DNA from: Solimonas thermocellulolyticum
Lineage (GTDB): Bacteria; Pseudomonadota; Gammaproteobacteria; Nevskiales; Nevskiaceae
Assembly (NCBI RefSeq): GCF_040327995.1
Contig: NZ_JBEPIJ010000001.1
Coordinates: 248,001-312,000 of the forward strand
Length of the DNA stretch: 64,000 nucleotides
Direction of reading: 5' to 3'
Shown here: one piece after another, positions 17,611-26,192 of the stretch
How the letters are laid out: each line of letters starts with the position of its first letter
How positions within the stretch are numbered: the first letter of the stretch is position 1
Translations under genes and position numbers: made by a program
Notes under the pieces: generated by a model
What the model was told of the DNA's origin: nothing
Databases searched by the model: none
The model's input: only the letters and a program-made list of their open reading frames with translations

Positions 17611-19057
17611 GTTCGGGTTTCACCGGCGAGTCTGCATGGATGGATTTGCTGCGTGCGAAGCCGACGGCGGCCTCGAGCCGCGCGAGCGTGCGCTCGCGTC
17701 CCAACAGGAACAGCGTCTGGTCGATCGGCGGCGACACCGCCATGCCGGCGACGGCGACGCGCAGCGGCTGCGCGACCTTGCCCAGGGCCAGGCCGCGCGC
17801 CTCGGCGAAGCCTCCGATCGCGGCGTGCAGGGCCGCTGCCTCCCAGTGCGGCAGCGCGCCGAGCACCTCCGCCAGCGCTTCGATCAGGCTCGCGCTGTCG
17901 GCCGTCAGGTGCTTGGCAGCGTCCTTTCCGTCATAGCCGCTCAGTTCGGCGAAGAAGAACGCGGACTTCTCGGCCATCTCCAGCAGCGTGCGGCAGCGCT
18001 CACGCTGGGCCAGGATCACGTCTTCGAGCCGCGGCCCCCGCGCCGGGTCCAGGCCCAAGCGGCGCAGATGCCATTCGAACTCGGGCACGACGGCATTAAG
18101 CGGCGCGGTCTTGAGGTACTGGTGATTGACCCAGTACGCCTTTTCCATGTCGAAGCGCGCCGGTGACGGCGAGACGTGATCGAAATCGAACTTCTCGATC
18201 ATCTCCTTCAACGTGAACAGCTCCTGGTCGCCGTGCGACCAGCCCAGGCGTACGAGGTAGTTCAGCATCGCCTCGGGCAGAAAGCCCATCGCCCGGTATT
18301 CCATCACGCCCAGCGCGCCGTGACGCTTGGACAGCTTGGCACCGTCGCTGCCCAAGATCATGGACACGTGCGCGTACTGCGGCGGCGTGGCGCCGAGGGC
18401 CTTGAAGATGTTGATCTGGCGCGGTGTGTTGTTGACGTGATCGTCGCCGCGGATCACATGGGTGACGCCCATGTCCATGTCGTCGACGACGACGCAGAAG
18501 TTGTACGTGGGCGTACCGTCGGCGCGGGCGATGATCAGATCGTCGAGCTCGCGGTTGTCGAAGACGATCTCGCCCTTGACCAGATCGCGGACCACCACCT
18601 TGCCGTCGAGCGGATTCTTGAAGCGCACCACGGGGGAAACGCCCGGGGGCGGCGGCGGCAGGGTCTTGCCCGGCTCGGGACGCCAGCGGCCGTCGTAGCG
18701 CGGCTTTTGCTTGCGCGCGATCTGCTCGGCACGCAACTGATCAAGCTCCTCTTTGGTCGCGTAGCAGGGATAGGCGCATCCGGCGGCCAGCATCTGCGCG
18801 ATCACCTCCCGGTAGCGTTCGAACCGCCGCGTCTGGTAGACCGGCTCGACGTCCGAGTGCAGGCCGAGCCAGGCCATGCCCTCGAAGATCGCGTCCACCG
18901 CCGCCTGCGTCGAGCGCTCGCGGTCGGTGTCTTCGATGCGCAACAGGAACTTGCCGCCATGACGCCTGGCGTAGAGATAGGAGAACAGCGCCGTGCGGGC
19001 ACCGCCGATGTGTAGAAAGCCAGTCGGGCTCGGGGCGAAGCGGGTGACGACGGTCAT
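17600..19057 (-). CDS. gltX: Glutamyl-tRNA synthetase
   Basis: Class I synthetase of 485 residues that charges tRNA-Glu. The HIGH motif appears as FAPSPTGFLHIGGARTALF (residues 7-25), and the KMSKS loop is KLSKRHG in SDGAKLSKRHGALGVMEYR, normal for GluRS. LLRIEDTDRERS and GDDHVNNTPRQINIFKALG are canonical. The C-terminal anticodon-binding region ends LARLEAAVGFARSKS with an unusual short tail HADSPVKPEHGD that overlaps the start of thrS. First gene of the gltX-thrS-M23 peptidase transcript. Confidence 0.98.
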   Translation of the reverse strand: MTVVTRFAPSPTGFLHIGGARTALFSYLYARRHGGKFLLRIEDTDRERSTQAAVDAIFEGMAWLGLHSDVEPVYQTRRFERYREVIAQMLAAGCAYPCYATKEELDQLRAEQIARKQKPRYDGRWRPEPGKTLPPPPPGVSPVVRFKNPLDGKVVVRDLVKGEIVFDNRELDDLIIARADGTPTYNFCVVVDDMDMGVTHVIRGDDHVNNTPRQINIFKALGATPPQYAHVSMILGSDGAKLSKRHGALGVMEYRAMGFLPEAMLNYLVRLGWSHGDQELFTLKEMIEKFDFDHVSPSPARFDMEKAYWVNHQYLKTAPLNAVVPEFEWHLRRLGLDPARGPRLEDVILAQRERCRTLLEMAEKSAFFFAELSGYDGKDAAKHLTADSASLIEALAEVLGALPHWEAAALHAAIGGFAEARGLALGKVAQPLRVAVAGMAVSPPIDQTLFLLGRERTLARLEAAVGFARSKSIHADSPVKPEHGD

Positions 19058-19122
19058 CGGATGGGCTACGGCGGCGGAAAGCCGCGCATTTTAGACTATA
19101 GCTCCGCCATCCCCCGCTTGCC

Positions 19123-19968
19123 ATGACCCGTCTGTTCGTCGAGCACCTCAGCGTCATCGACTGCGCCTATCTCGACTCGGCGCGCGGCCTGGTCGGCGAG
19201 AGCTGGATCGTCGACGTGGAACTGGAAGGTGCGCTCGACGAAGAGTCCATGGTGATCGACTTCGGCGAGGTCAAACGCCGCCTCAAGCGGGTCGTCGACG
19301 CCCACGCCGATCACCGCCTGCTGGTTCCCGCCCGGGCGAGTGCATTGCAGACCCTGGAGCAAAAGGACGATGCCGTGCATCTGGTGTTCCGCGCCGACAT
19401 CGGCGTCATCGAGCACCGCTCGCCCGCCGTCGCGGTGCTCTACGTCGACGCCGCCGAGGTCACGCCCGAGGTCGTGGCGGCAGACCTCGCGCCGCGCCTG
19501 CATGCGGTGTTGCCGGCGAACGTCGGCGCGGTGCGCGCCACGCTGCGCGCCGAGCGCATCCAAGGCGCGTACTACCACTACACCCATGGACTGCGAAAGC
19601 ATCGAGGCGCCTGCCAGCGCATCGCCCACGGCCACCGCTCGAAGATCCACGTGCACGTGTCCGGTCAGCGCGACGCCGAACTCGAAATGCAGGTCGCGAC
19701 GCGCTGGCTCGACGTCTATCTCGGCACGCGCGCCGACCTCGTCGCCCAGGGCAATGGCCGCGTGCGCTTCGCCTATACCGCCCCCGAGGGGCACTATCAG
19801 TTAGTGATGCCGCAGACGCACGTCGATCTGCTCGACCGAGACAGCACCGTCGAGTGCATCGCCGAGCATCTGGCACGCCTGCTGGCGCCGCTGCGCCCGG
19901 GCCGCGAGATCGAGGTTCGCGCCTACGAAGGCGTCATGAAGGGCGCGATCGCGCGGGCCAGGGTCTGA
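19123..19968 (+). CDS. 6-pyruvoyl-tetrahydropterin synthase-family protein with two PTPS domains
   Basis: 281 residues, about twice the size of a single PTPS/QueD protein. The first half contains DFGEVKRRLKRVVDAHADHR, the typical PTPS DFGxVK...DHxxL pattern. The second half has a zinc-type HGHRSKIHVHV stretch after YYHYTHGLRKHRGACQRIA. It ends with DSTVECIAEHLARLLAPL and an RAYEGVMKGA motif in place of the usual E-T. This suggests a fused or internally duplicated pterin-fold protein; each half may hold only part of an active site. Substrate unknown; not simply QueD. It begins 65 bases from gltX, in the opposite direction. Confidence 0.7.
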   Translation: MTRLFVEHLSVIDCAYLDSARGLVGESWIVDVELEGALDEESMVIDFGEVKRRLKRVVDAHADHRLLVPARASALQTLEQKDDAVHLVFRADIGVIEHRSPAVAVLYVDAAEVTPEVVAADLAPRLHAVLPANVGAVRATLRAERIQGAYYHYTHGLRKHRGACQRIAHGHRSKIHVHVSGQRDAELEMQVATRWLDVYLGTRADLVAQGNGRVRFAYTAPEGHYQLVMPQTHVDLLDRDSTVECIAEHLARLLAPLRPGREIEVRAYEGVMKGAIARARV

Positions 19969-20012
19969 CCGGCATTCAGACCGGGTTCAGTGCATCGGCG
20001 TAGCCTGCGCAC

Positions 20013-20555
20013 ATGAACCGGATCATGGCCTTGCTGCGCCCTCTGCTGTTGACCAGTGCCAGTGCGCTATCGGCATGCGTGGCCAGCCCCGGCTACGCGC
20101 CGCCCGCCGGTCGCGTCTACGTCATCGACGATCCGTGGTTCTACCGCGGCGGCCACCGATACTGCCACGAGCTCTGGTACGGCTGTGCATTCCCCTATTA
20201 CCGCGACCCGTACTACGGCGCTTACTACGGTGGCTACTACGGCGGATTTCCGCCACCGCCGGTGCATCAGCATCCACCACATCCCAAGCCGCCATCCGAG
20301 CCGCCGCCAGCGGATCCCCCGCCGGTCTACGCCCCCAAGCCGCCGCGCCTGATCCGGCTGCGCGATGACGAGCCGGCGCCCGGGCAGGTCCTTCGGCCGG
20401 CGCCGGATGCCCGCGCACCTGCGGCGCCCGTGCCGGTCGCACCCAAGCCCGTGCACCGTCCGGCGCCAAGACCGACGCCACGCGCCGAGCAGGAGCCCCC
20501 GGCGGCGGCCGCCATCGAACACGCGCGCAAGCTGCGCGAGCAGCTGGCACGGTAG
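20013..20555 (+). CDS. Proline-rich, tyrosine-rich lipoprotein, unknown function
   Basis: 180 residues with a signal ending in SALSACVASP (lipobox LSAC). The mature part begins with a Tyr/Gly-rich stretch (YYRDPYYGAYYGGYYGGF), followed by a long Pro-rich region (PPHPKPPSEPPPADPPPVY) and an Ala/Pro tail ending in a short charged helix. The composition suggests an extended periplasmic or surface linker protein rather than an enzyme. It shares its strand with the following hisI gene but is separated by a possible promoter. Confidence 0.6.
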   Translation: MNRIMALLRPLLLTSASALSACVASPGYAPPAGRVYVIDDPWFYRGGHRYCHELWYGCAFPYYRDPYYGAYYGGYYGGFPPPPVHQHPPHPKPPSEPPPADPPPVYAPKPPRLIRLRDDEPAPGQVLRPAPDARAPAAPVPVAPKPVHRPAPRPTPRAEQEPPAAAAIEHARKLREQLAR

Positions 20556-20583
20556 ACGCTCCGCCCCACGAGCGGGCCTGTGG

Positions 20584-20589
20584 TATAAC
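20584..20589 (+). promoter_or_regulatory. Possible -10 element for hisI
   Basis: TATAAC lies 37 bases upstream of the hisI ATG in an otherwise GC-rich gap. No convincing -35 box is seen, so this is only a candidate. Confidence 0.3.
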
Positions 20590-20625
20590 AGCGCCCCTTT
20601 TCAGGCCCCCGGCGAGCGCTTCATC

Positions 20626-21114
20626 ATGGCCACCGCACCCGCTCCGGACATCCGCTTCTTTCCCCGCGTCAGCGTCGAGCAGGTCGAGGAAGGCCATGAA
20701 CTGGCGCCCAAGTTCGACGAGCACGGCCTGATTCCCTGCGTGACCACCGCGGCCAAGACCGGCGAGGTGCTGATGCTCGGCTACATGAACGCCGAGGCGC
20801 TCAAGCGCACCATCGCTACCGGCGAGGCGCACTACTGGTCGCGCTCGCGTCAGGTGCTCTGGCACAAGGGCGCGACCTCGGGCCTGGTGCAGAAGGTCGT
20901 CGACCTGCGCATCGACGACGATCAGGACGCCGTGTGGCTCAAGGTCGACGTGGTCGGCGAGGCGAGCTGTCACGTCGGCTTTCGCTCCTGCTTCTACCGC
21001 TCGGTGCCCATCGGCGACGGCCCGCCCGAACGCGAGCTGATCTACCGCGAGAGCGAGAAAACCTTCGATCCGAAGCTCGTCTACGGCGACGCGCCGAACC
21101 CGACCAAGCTGTAA
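20626..21114 (+). CDS. hisI: Phosphoribosyl-AMP cyclohydrolase family protein (HisI), stand-alone
   Basis: 162-residue HisI, the third step of histidine synthesis. Core motifs are LMLGYMNAEALKRTIATGEA, HYWSRSRQVLWHKGATSG, LRIDDDQDAVWLKV and SCHVGFRSCFYR. In most HisI proteins the first motif of the metal site is DCDxD; here the Cys is Asp (DDDQD), while the two later cysteines are kept, so one zinc ligand is altered. No other his genes are nearby. It has a C-terminal extension ending YGDAPNPTKL. It could be the sole HisI or a variant paralogue used under different metal conditions. Confidence 0.85.
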   Translation: MATAPAPDIRFFPRVSVEQVEEGHELAPKFDEHGLIPCVTTAAKTGEVLMLGYMNAEALKRTIATGEAHYWSRSRQVLWHKGATSGLVQKVVDLRIDDDQDAVWLKVDVVGEASCHVGFRSCFYRSVPIGDGPPERELIYRESEKTFDPKLVYGDAPNPTKL

Positions 21115-21123
21115 CAACGCCGG

Positions 21124-23415
21124 TCACGGCTGCGCCGGTGCGTTCCACCAGCGCGCCGCGCGCCGCCGCCAGCCCTCGACCCGCAGTTCACCGGCCGCGT
21201 CGCGGGACACGCGCAGTGCACCTTCCACGCCGGTGACGTACTGCCGCGCCCGGGCGGCGGCGTAGCGCGCGACGACGTCCGCGCGCGGGTGGCCGTAGCG
21301 ACTGCGCCAGCCGGCCGGATGGATGACGATCGCCGGCGACACCGCGGCGATGAAGCCCGCGGTCGAGGAGCTGCCGCTGCCATGATGCGGCGACAGCAAA
21401 AGATCCGCGTCCAGGCGCTCGCGATGCGTGCGCAACAGGCGCGCCTCGGCACCGCGCTCGATGTCGCCCGGCAATAGCACGTCGAACGCACCGTCGACGT
21501 GCAGCACGCAGGAGCGATTGTTCGGCGACCAGTAGCCCTGATCGGGATGCAGAAAGCGAAAGCGCACGCCCTCCCAGCTCCACGACAGACCATCCATGCA
21601 GGGTTCGCCATCGGCGGTGCCGATCACGCGAGCAACGGGCAGTGCTGCACGCACCGCATCAATGCCGCCGGCATGATCGTTGTCGCCGTGCGACAGCACC
21701 AGCGCGTCGATGCGGCGGATGCCCTGTGACAGCAGATACGGCACGACGACCGAGCGCCCGGCGTCGAAGCCCTCGTCGAACGCCGGCCCGGCGTCGAACA
21801 GCAGCGTGTGCCGCGGCGTGCGGATGACCACGGCGGTCCCCTGCCCGACGTCGAGCGCGGTGACGTCGAGGTCATCGACGGTCTGCGCGCGCGGCAACGC
21901 GAGCGTCGCGAGGCCGATCAGCGCCAACGGCCGCAGCGGCAGACCACGCGGCGCAAAAAGCAGCACCGCACCGAGCGTGCCCAGCGCGAGCGCCGCCGCA
22001 TGCGGGCGCGCCGGCCACCAGGCGAGCGGCGCGGCATCCGCGGCCCAGGCGAGCGCCGCGTAGACACCGTCGAGCAGCCAGCCGGAGACGCGCAAACACC
22101 ATTCGCCCAGCGCCGCCCAGAGCCCGTAGAGGAGCAGCGAACACATCAGCATCGGCGTGAGAACGCCGAACACCGGCACCGCGATCAGATTCGCCAGCGG
22201 CGACAGCCACGCGAAACCGGCGAAAAAGCCCATCGTCAGCGGCACCAGGGCCAGGCTCAGGAACAGCTGCACGCGGAAGGCGAGCCGCCACGCCGGTGGC
22301 CGCCGGGCCCGGCCAAGACTGACGTACAGAATCGCCGCCACGGCGGCGAACGACAGCCACAACCCCGGACTGAGCACGGCGAAGGGATCAAGGGTGACGA
22401 TCAGCGCGAACGCGTAGATCAGCGCACGCGACGGCTGCTGCAGACGGTCGAAGGCCGCGGCGAGAATCAGTACGAGCAGCATGATCAAGGCGCGCGTCAC
22501 CGGCGGCTCGAATCCGGCGAGCAAGGCGTAGACCAAGGCCACCGCCGCCGAGGCGTACAAGCCCGCGCGTTGCGCCGGCAGGCGCAGGCACAGGGCCGGC
22601 GACAGCGACCAGATCCAGCGCAGCACGAAGAACGCGAAACCGCTGACGATCGCGAGGTTGAAGCCAGAAATCGCGATCAGGTGCGTGGTGCCGGTGACGC
22701 GAAAGCGCTGCCAGTCGACCTCGCGCATCGCCGAGGTGTCGCCGACCGACAGCGCCGCGAGCAGCGCCGCCGCCGGCCGCTCGCCGAGCACGTCGTCGAT
22801 GGCGGCGACGATGTCGCGACGCCAGCGCAGGATGCGATGCCCGCGCGCATCCTCGCAGCGCTCACCGCTGCGCACGCTCGCCGTCGCGCCGATGCGCTCG
22901 CGCAGCAGCCAGGCCTCGTAGTCGAAACCGCCGGGATTGAGCGATCCGCGCGGCGCGCGCAGGCGCAGTTGCAGGCGCCAGCACTGGCCCGCGGCGATCT
23001 GCGCCTCGCTGCGATACCACGACACCCGCAGGCGCGGCGGCACCCCGGCTTGCTCGGTTTCGAAGGCAAAGCGAGAGGTCAGCGTGCCGTCGTCGTGAGT
23101 CTGGCGCTCGGGCAGCGAGGCGACGACGCCCTCGACCCACAGGTTCTCGCCGTGCCGCGCAGCCGGCAAGCGCTGATCGAGCGCGCGCTGCGCCTGCCAG
23201 CAGGCGAACAGCACGCCGAGCAGCGTCGCGGCGTACAGCGGGCGGCCGCGCCAGGGCAGCAGCGCCGGCAGCGCCAGCAGCACGCAGACGCTCAGGCTCG
23301 GCAGCGTCGGCAGCAGGAACACCGCGGTGATGCCGGCGCTGTACGCCAGCGCCAGCGTGCGCAGGTCGATGATCGGGGCCGCGCCCCTCACGGGCGGAGC
23401 GGAGTCGGCATCCAC
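21124..23415 (-). CDS. comEC: DNA uptake channel ComEC/Rec2
   Basis: 763-residue inner-membrane protein for import of single-stranded DNA during natural transformation. It has N-terminal membrane segments with a DUF4131 beta domain (residues about 30-200), and a competence domain with multiple helices (for example TTHLIAISGFNLAIVSGFAF and LYALLAGFEPPVTRALIM within the longer stretch). A C-terminal metallo-beta-lactamase domain (from about residue 510) carries LDVGQGTAVVIRT, VLSHGDNDHAGGID and LLSPHHGSGSS. Full length for the family. It follows lolC-lolD with a 42-base gap, as in Xanthomonas-like genomes, so it is probably the end of that operon. Confidence 0.95.
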   Translation of the reverse strand: MDADSAPPVRGAAPIIDLRTLALAYSAGITAVFLLPTLPSLSVCVLLALPALLPWRGRPLYAATLLGVLFACWQAQRALDQRLPAARHGENLWVEGVVASLPERQTHDDGTLTSRFAFETEQAGVPPRLRVSWYRSEAQIAAGQCWRLQLRLRAPRGSLNPGGFDYEAWLLRERIGATASVRSGERCEDARGHRILRWRRDIVAAIDDVLGERPAAALLAALSVGDTSAMREVDWQRFRVTGTTHLIAISGFNLAIVSGFAFFVLRWIWSLSPALCLRLPAQRAGLYASAAVALVYALLAGFEPPVTRALIMLLVLILAAAFDRLQQPSRALIYAFALIVTLDPFAVLSPGLWLSFAAVAAILYVSLGRARRPPAWRLAFRVQLFLSLALVPLTMGFFAGFAWLSPLANLIAVPVFGVLTPMLMCSLLLYGLWAALGEWCLRVSGWLLDGVYAALAWAADAAPLAWWPARPHAAALALGTLGAVLLFAPRGLPLRPLALIGLATLALPRAQTVDDLDVTALDVGQGTAVVIRTPRHTLLFDAGPAFDEGFDAGRSVVVPYLLSQGIRRIDALVLSHGDNDHAGGIDAVRAALPVARVIGTADGEPCMDGLSWSWEGVRFRFLHPDQGYWSPNNRSCVLHVDGAFDVLLPGDIERGAEARLLRTHRERLDADLLLSPHHGSGSSSTAGFIAAVSPAIVIHPAGWRSRYGHPRADVVARYAAARARQYVTGVEGALRVSRDAAGELRVEGWRRRAARWWNAPAQP

Positions 23416-23457
23416 ATCGCGATCCTCCCGGCCGTCTCGTGGCGGCCTCTGGCGCGA

Positions 23458-24138
23458 CTATGCGGCCTTGAGCGTGCCGCCATCCAGCGTCAGCACCCGA
23501 TCCATGCGCCCGGCGAGCGCCATATCGTGGGTGACGACGACCAGGCTCGTGCCGAGTTCGCGGTTGAGTTCGAGCATCAGATCGAACACGCGCTCGGCGG
23601 TCCTGCGGTCGAGATTGCCGGTCGGCTCATCGGCGAGCACGCAGGCCGGCCGGGTCACCAGCGCACGCGCCACCGCGGCACGCTGGCGCTCGCCGCCGGA
23701 CAACTCGCCCGGCTTGTGCGCGATGCGCTCGCGAAGGCCAACGCGTTCGAGCAGGCTGCGCGCCTGCGCATAGGCCTGATCGGTGGGCAAGCGCCGGATC
23801 AGCAGCGGCAGCGCGACGTTCTCCAGCGCACTGAACTCCGGCAACAGGTGGTGGAACTGATAGACGAAGCCGAGCGCGCGATTGCGCAGTTTGCCGCGTG
23901 CGGCATCGGAGAGCGCCGACATGCGCTCGCCGCAGACCCAGACCTCGCCCGCGCTCGGCGCATCGAGTCCGCCGAGACAATGCAGCAAGGTGGACTTGCC
24001 GGTACCGCTGGCACCGACGATGGCGATGCGCTCGCCGCGCCGCACTTCGAAGTCGATGCCGTGCAGCACCTGCAGGCGCAGGCGCCCGTCGTCGAAGGTC
24101 TTGGACAGGCCGACGGCCTTGAGAATCGCGTCAGTCAT
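23458..24138 (-). CDS. lolD: Lipoprotein-releasing ABC transporter ATP-binding subunit LolD
   Basis: ATPase of the LolCDE complex, which extracts outer-membrane lipoproteins from the inner membrane. 226 residues with Walker A GASGTGKSTLL, the Q-loop region FVYQFHHLLPEFSALEN, signature LSGGERQRAAVARAL, Walker B ACVLADEPTGNLD and VVTHDMALA. I use the ATG at 24138 (MTDAILKAVGLSKTF); a GTG at 24144 would add two residues and overlap the lolC stop by one base. Either way it is tightly coupled to lolC. Confidence 0.95.
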   Translation of the reverse strand: MTDAILKAVGLSKTFDDGRLRLQVLHGIDFEVRRGERIAIVGASGTGKSTLLHCLGGLDAPSAGEVWVCGERMSALSDAARGKLRNRALGFVYQFHHLLPEFSALENVALPLLIRRLPTDQAYAQARSLLERVGLRERIAHKPGELSGGERQRAAVARALVTRPACVLADEPTGNLDRRTAERVFDLMLELNRELGTSLVVVTHDMALAGRMDRVLTLDGGTLKAA

Positions 24139-24143
24139 CGGCA

Positions 24144-25391
24144 CTACTCGTAGCGCAGCGCGTCTGCCGGCTGCACGCGCGCGGCGCGCCAGGCCGGGTA
24201 CAGCGTGGACAAAAGGCCCAGCGCCAGCGACAGCGTGGCGATGCGCACGACGTCGCTCGACTTGAGCTCCGAGGGCAGGTCGCTGATGTAGTAGACGTCC
24301 GGCGACAGGAACTGCTGCCCCATCAGGCGTTCGAGCAGCGGTACCAGGCTTTCGACGTTGAGCGCCAATGCGATGCCGCCAGCGACGCCGAGCAGGGTGC
24401 CGACGATGCCGATGATCGAGCCCTGCACCATGAAGATCGCCATCACCGAACGCGGCGTCGCCCCGAGCGTGCGCAGGATGGCAATGTCGGCCTGCTTGTC
24501 CTGCACCACCATCACCAAGGTCGAGACGATGTTGAATGCGGCGACGCCCACGATCAGCGACAGGATGATGAACATCACCATCTTCTCGGTGCGCACGGCG
24601 CGGAAGAAGTTCGAATGACTGCGCGTCCAGTCGTTGACGTAGAACATGCCCGGCAGCTCGCCGGCCAGTTCGCGCGCCACGCGCGGCGCCTGGAACATGT
24701 CGGCGAGCTTCAGGCGCACGCCGGTGACGGTGTCGTCCATGCGCAGCAGCGCCTGTGCGTCGGCCAGATGCACGACGACCAGGCCGCGATCGAACTCGTA
24801 CATGCCGACACGGAACACGCCGCTCACCGTGAAGCGGCGGAAACGCGGCAACACGCCGGCGGGGGTGACGCTGGCCTGCGGAATCATCAGGTCGATCTTG
24901 TCGCCGACGGTGGCGCCCAGCGCCGTCGCCAGCTCGTAGCCGAGCACGATGTTGAAGGCGCCGGCTTGAAGCGAATCCAGCGAACCGGCGACGAGGTGCT
25001 GGCCGATGTCCGAGACCTTCACCTCCTCCTCCGGCAGCACGCCGCGCAGCAGCGTGCCCGACAGTGCCTGGCCGACGCGCACCATGCCCTCGCCTTCGAT
25101 GTACGGCGCAAGCCCAGTGATGTCCGGGTTCTGCGCGGCGATCGCGGCGACGCCCGGCCAGTCGCGCAGGCCGCCGTCGAAACCCGAGATCGTCGCGTGC
25201 GCGGCCATGCCGAGGATGCGGGTGCGCAGCTCGCGCTCGAAGCCGTTCATCACCGACAGCACCGTGATCAGCGCGGTCACGCCGATCGCGATGCCGAGCA
25301 TCGACGCCAGCGAGATGAAGGAGATGAAATGATTGCGCCGTTTCGCCCGCGTATAGCGCAGGCCGGCATGGAGCTCGTAGGGATTACGCAT
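24144..25391 (-). CDS. lolC: Lipoprotein-releasing system transmembrane protein LolC/LolE
   Basis: 415-residue permease of the Lol transporter. It has an N-terminal membrane helix (FISFISLASMLGIAIGVTAL), a large periplasmic domain (about 50-260) and three C-terminal helices, with VMVVQDKQADIAILRTLGAT and the end TLYPAWRAARVQPADALRYE characteristic of LolC/LolE/MacB-type permeases. Only one permease gene is present, so a LolCD-type system built from a single permease (often called LolF) is possible; a second copy may be elsewhere. Confidence 0.93.
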   Translation of the reverse strand: MRNPYELHAGLRYTRAKRRNHFISFISLASMLGIAIGVTALITVLSVMNGFERELRTRILGMAAHATISGFDGGLRDWPGVAAIAAQNPDITGLAPYIEGEGMVRVGQALSGTLLRGVLPEEEVKVSDIGQHLVAGSLDSLQAGAFNIVLGYELATALGATVGDKIDLMIPQASVTPAGVLPRFRRFTVSGVFRVGMYEFDRGLVVVHLADAQALLRMDDTVTGVRLKLADMFQAPRVARELAGELPGMFYVNDWTRSHSNFFRAVRTEKMVMFIILSLIVGVAAFNIVSTLVMVVQDKQADIAILRTLGATPRSVMAIFMVQGSIIGIVGTLLGVAGGIALALNVESLVPLLERLMGQQFLSPDVYYISDLPSELKSSDVVRIATLSLALGLLSTLYPAWRAARVQPADALRYE

Positions 25392-25463
25392 GCGTGCGCA
25401 TTAGACCACAGCATCGCGCGCAGACGAGTGCTGAGCGCGGTTCTGCCGCCGGCGGCCCGGTGC

Positions 25464-25469
25464 TATAGT
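25464..25469 (+). promoter_or_regulatory. Extended -10 promoter element
   Basis: TGCTATAGT is a good extended -10 (TGn followed by TATAGT) located 31 bases before the ATG of the small exported protein at 25500. The sequence around it is very GC-rich, so the match stands out. Confidence 0.5.
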
Positions 25470-25499
25470 CGGCTGCGACGCTCCAGCCCTGGTCCTGTC

Positions 25500-25829
25500 A
25501 TGCACACGGTTACTCGCCTGCTCGTGGTCGTGGCTTCGGTGTTCGCCTGCAGCGCGTACGCGGACGTCCTCAGCCTGCCCGGCGATCCGGCCGCCGCGAT
25601 CAGCGCGCCGAGCCGCGGCATGCACCAGAGTGCCGTCGTGCGTCAGTTCGGCGAGCCGCTGCGTCGCCACCCGCCGGTCGGTGGCGGCAAGCCGCGGCAG
25701 CCGCCGATCACGCGCTGGGACTACGACGGCTGGTCGGTGTTCTTCGAGAACGACATCGCGATCGACGTCGTCGTCAAGGATGCGCCGGCACCGATCCACA
25801 ACGTCGAGGCGCTGCAGCAGGCGCCGTAG
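25500..25829 (+). CDS. Small exported protein, unknown function
   Basis: 109 residues with a cleavable signal peptide (LLVVVASVFACSAYADVLSL). The mature protein has SAVVRQFGEPLRRHPPVGGG, then ITRWDYDGWSVFFENDIAID, a pattern seen in small periplasmic proteins of gammaproteobacteria that read like a half SmpA/OmlA repeat (Met/His-x-x-V-x-x-x-F-G-x-P ... W-x-Y). I infer an outer-membrane-associated role but cannot name it. A good extended -10 lies just upstream; the tRNA-Arg gene follows 73 bases later. Confidence 0.75.
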   Translation: MHTVTRLLVVVASVFACSAYADVLSLPGDPAAAISAPSRGMHQSAVVRQFGEPLRRHPPVGGGKPRQPPITRWDYDGWSVFFENDIAIDVVVKDAPAPIHNVEALQQAP

Positions 25830-25902
25830 TCGGCTCGCGCGCGCAGGGGCGGCGCGCTCAATGGCCCCAGACCGTCTGGCGTAGAATCCGCGCGCCATCG
25901 AC

Positions 25903-25979
<77 letters not shown>

Positions 25980-26192
25980 GCGATGGCCGGTTTCAGCGAC
26001 GACCCGACCGGCAGCCGAGAACGCCGCCGCATTCTCAGCGCGAGGGCGCATACGCGCGTTGCGTTTCATGATCGGATCGAATCAGCGCGGATGGACACGG
26101 TCAGGTCGCGATGCCAAGCACCGCCAGGCCTCCATGACGGCGCGCCGTTTTTCGGCCTCGATGTCGCCTCGTTGCCTCCAGGAATCCCCTTC

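Noticed and set aside
25983..26192. Extension of the chrA frame to just after the tRNA
   Set aside because: The sequence is not ChrA-like and the real start has AGGA upstream; I found no gene there.
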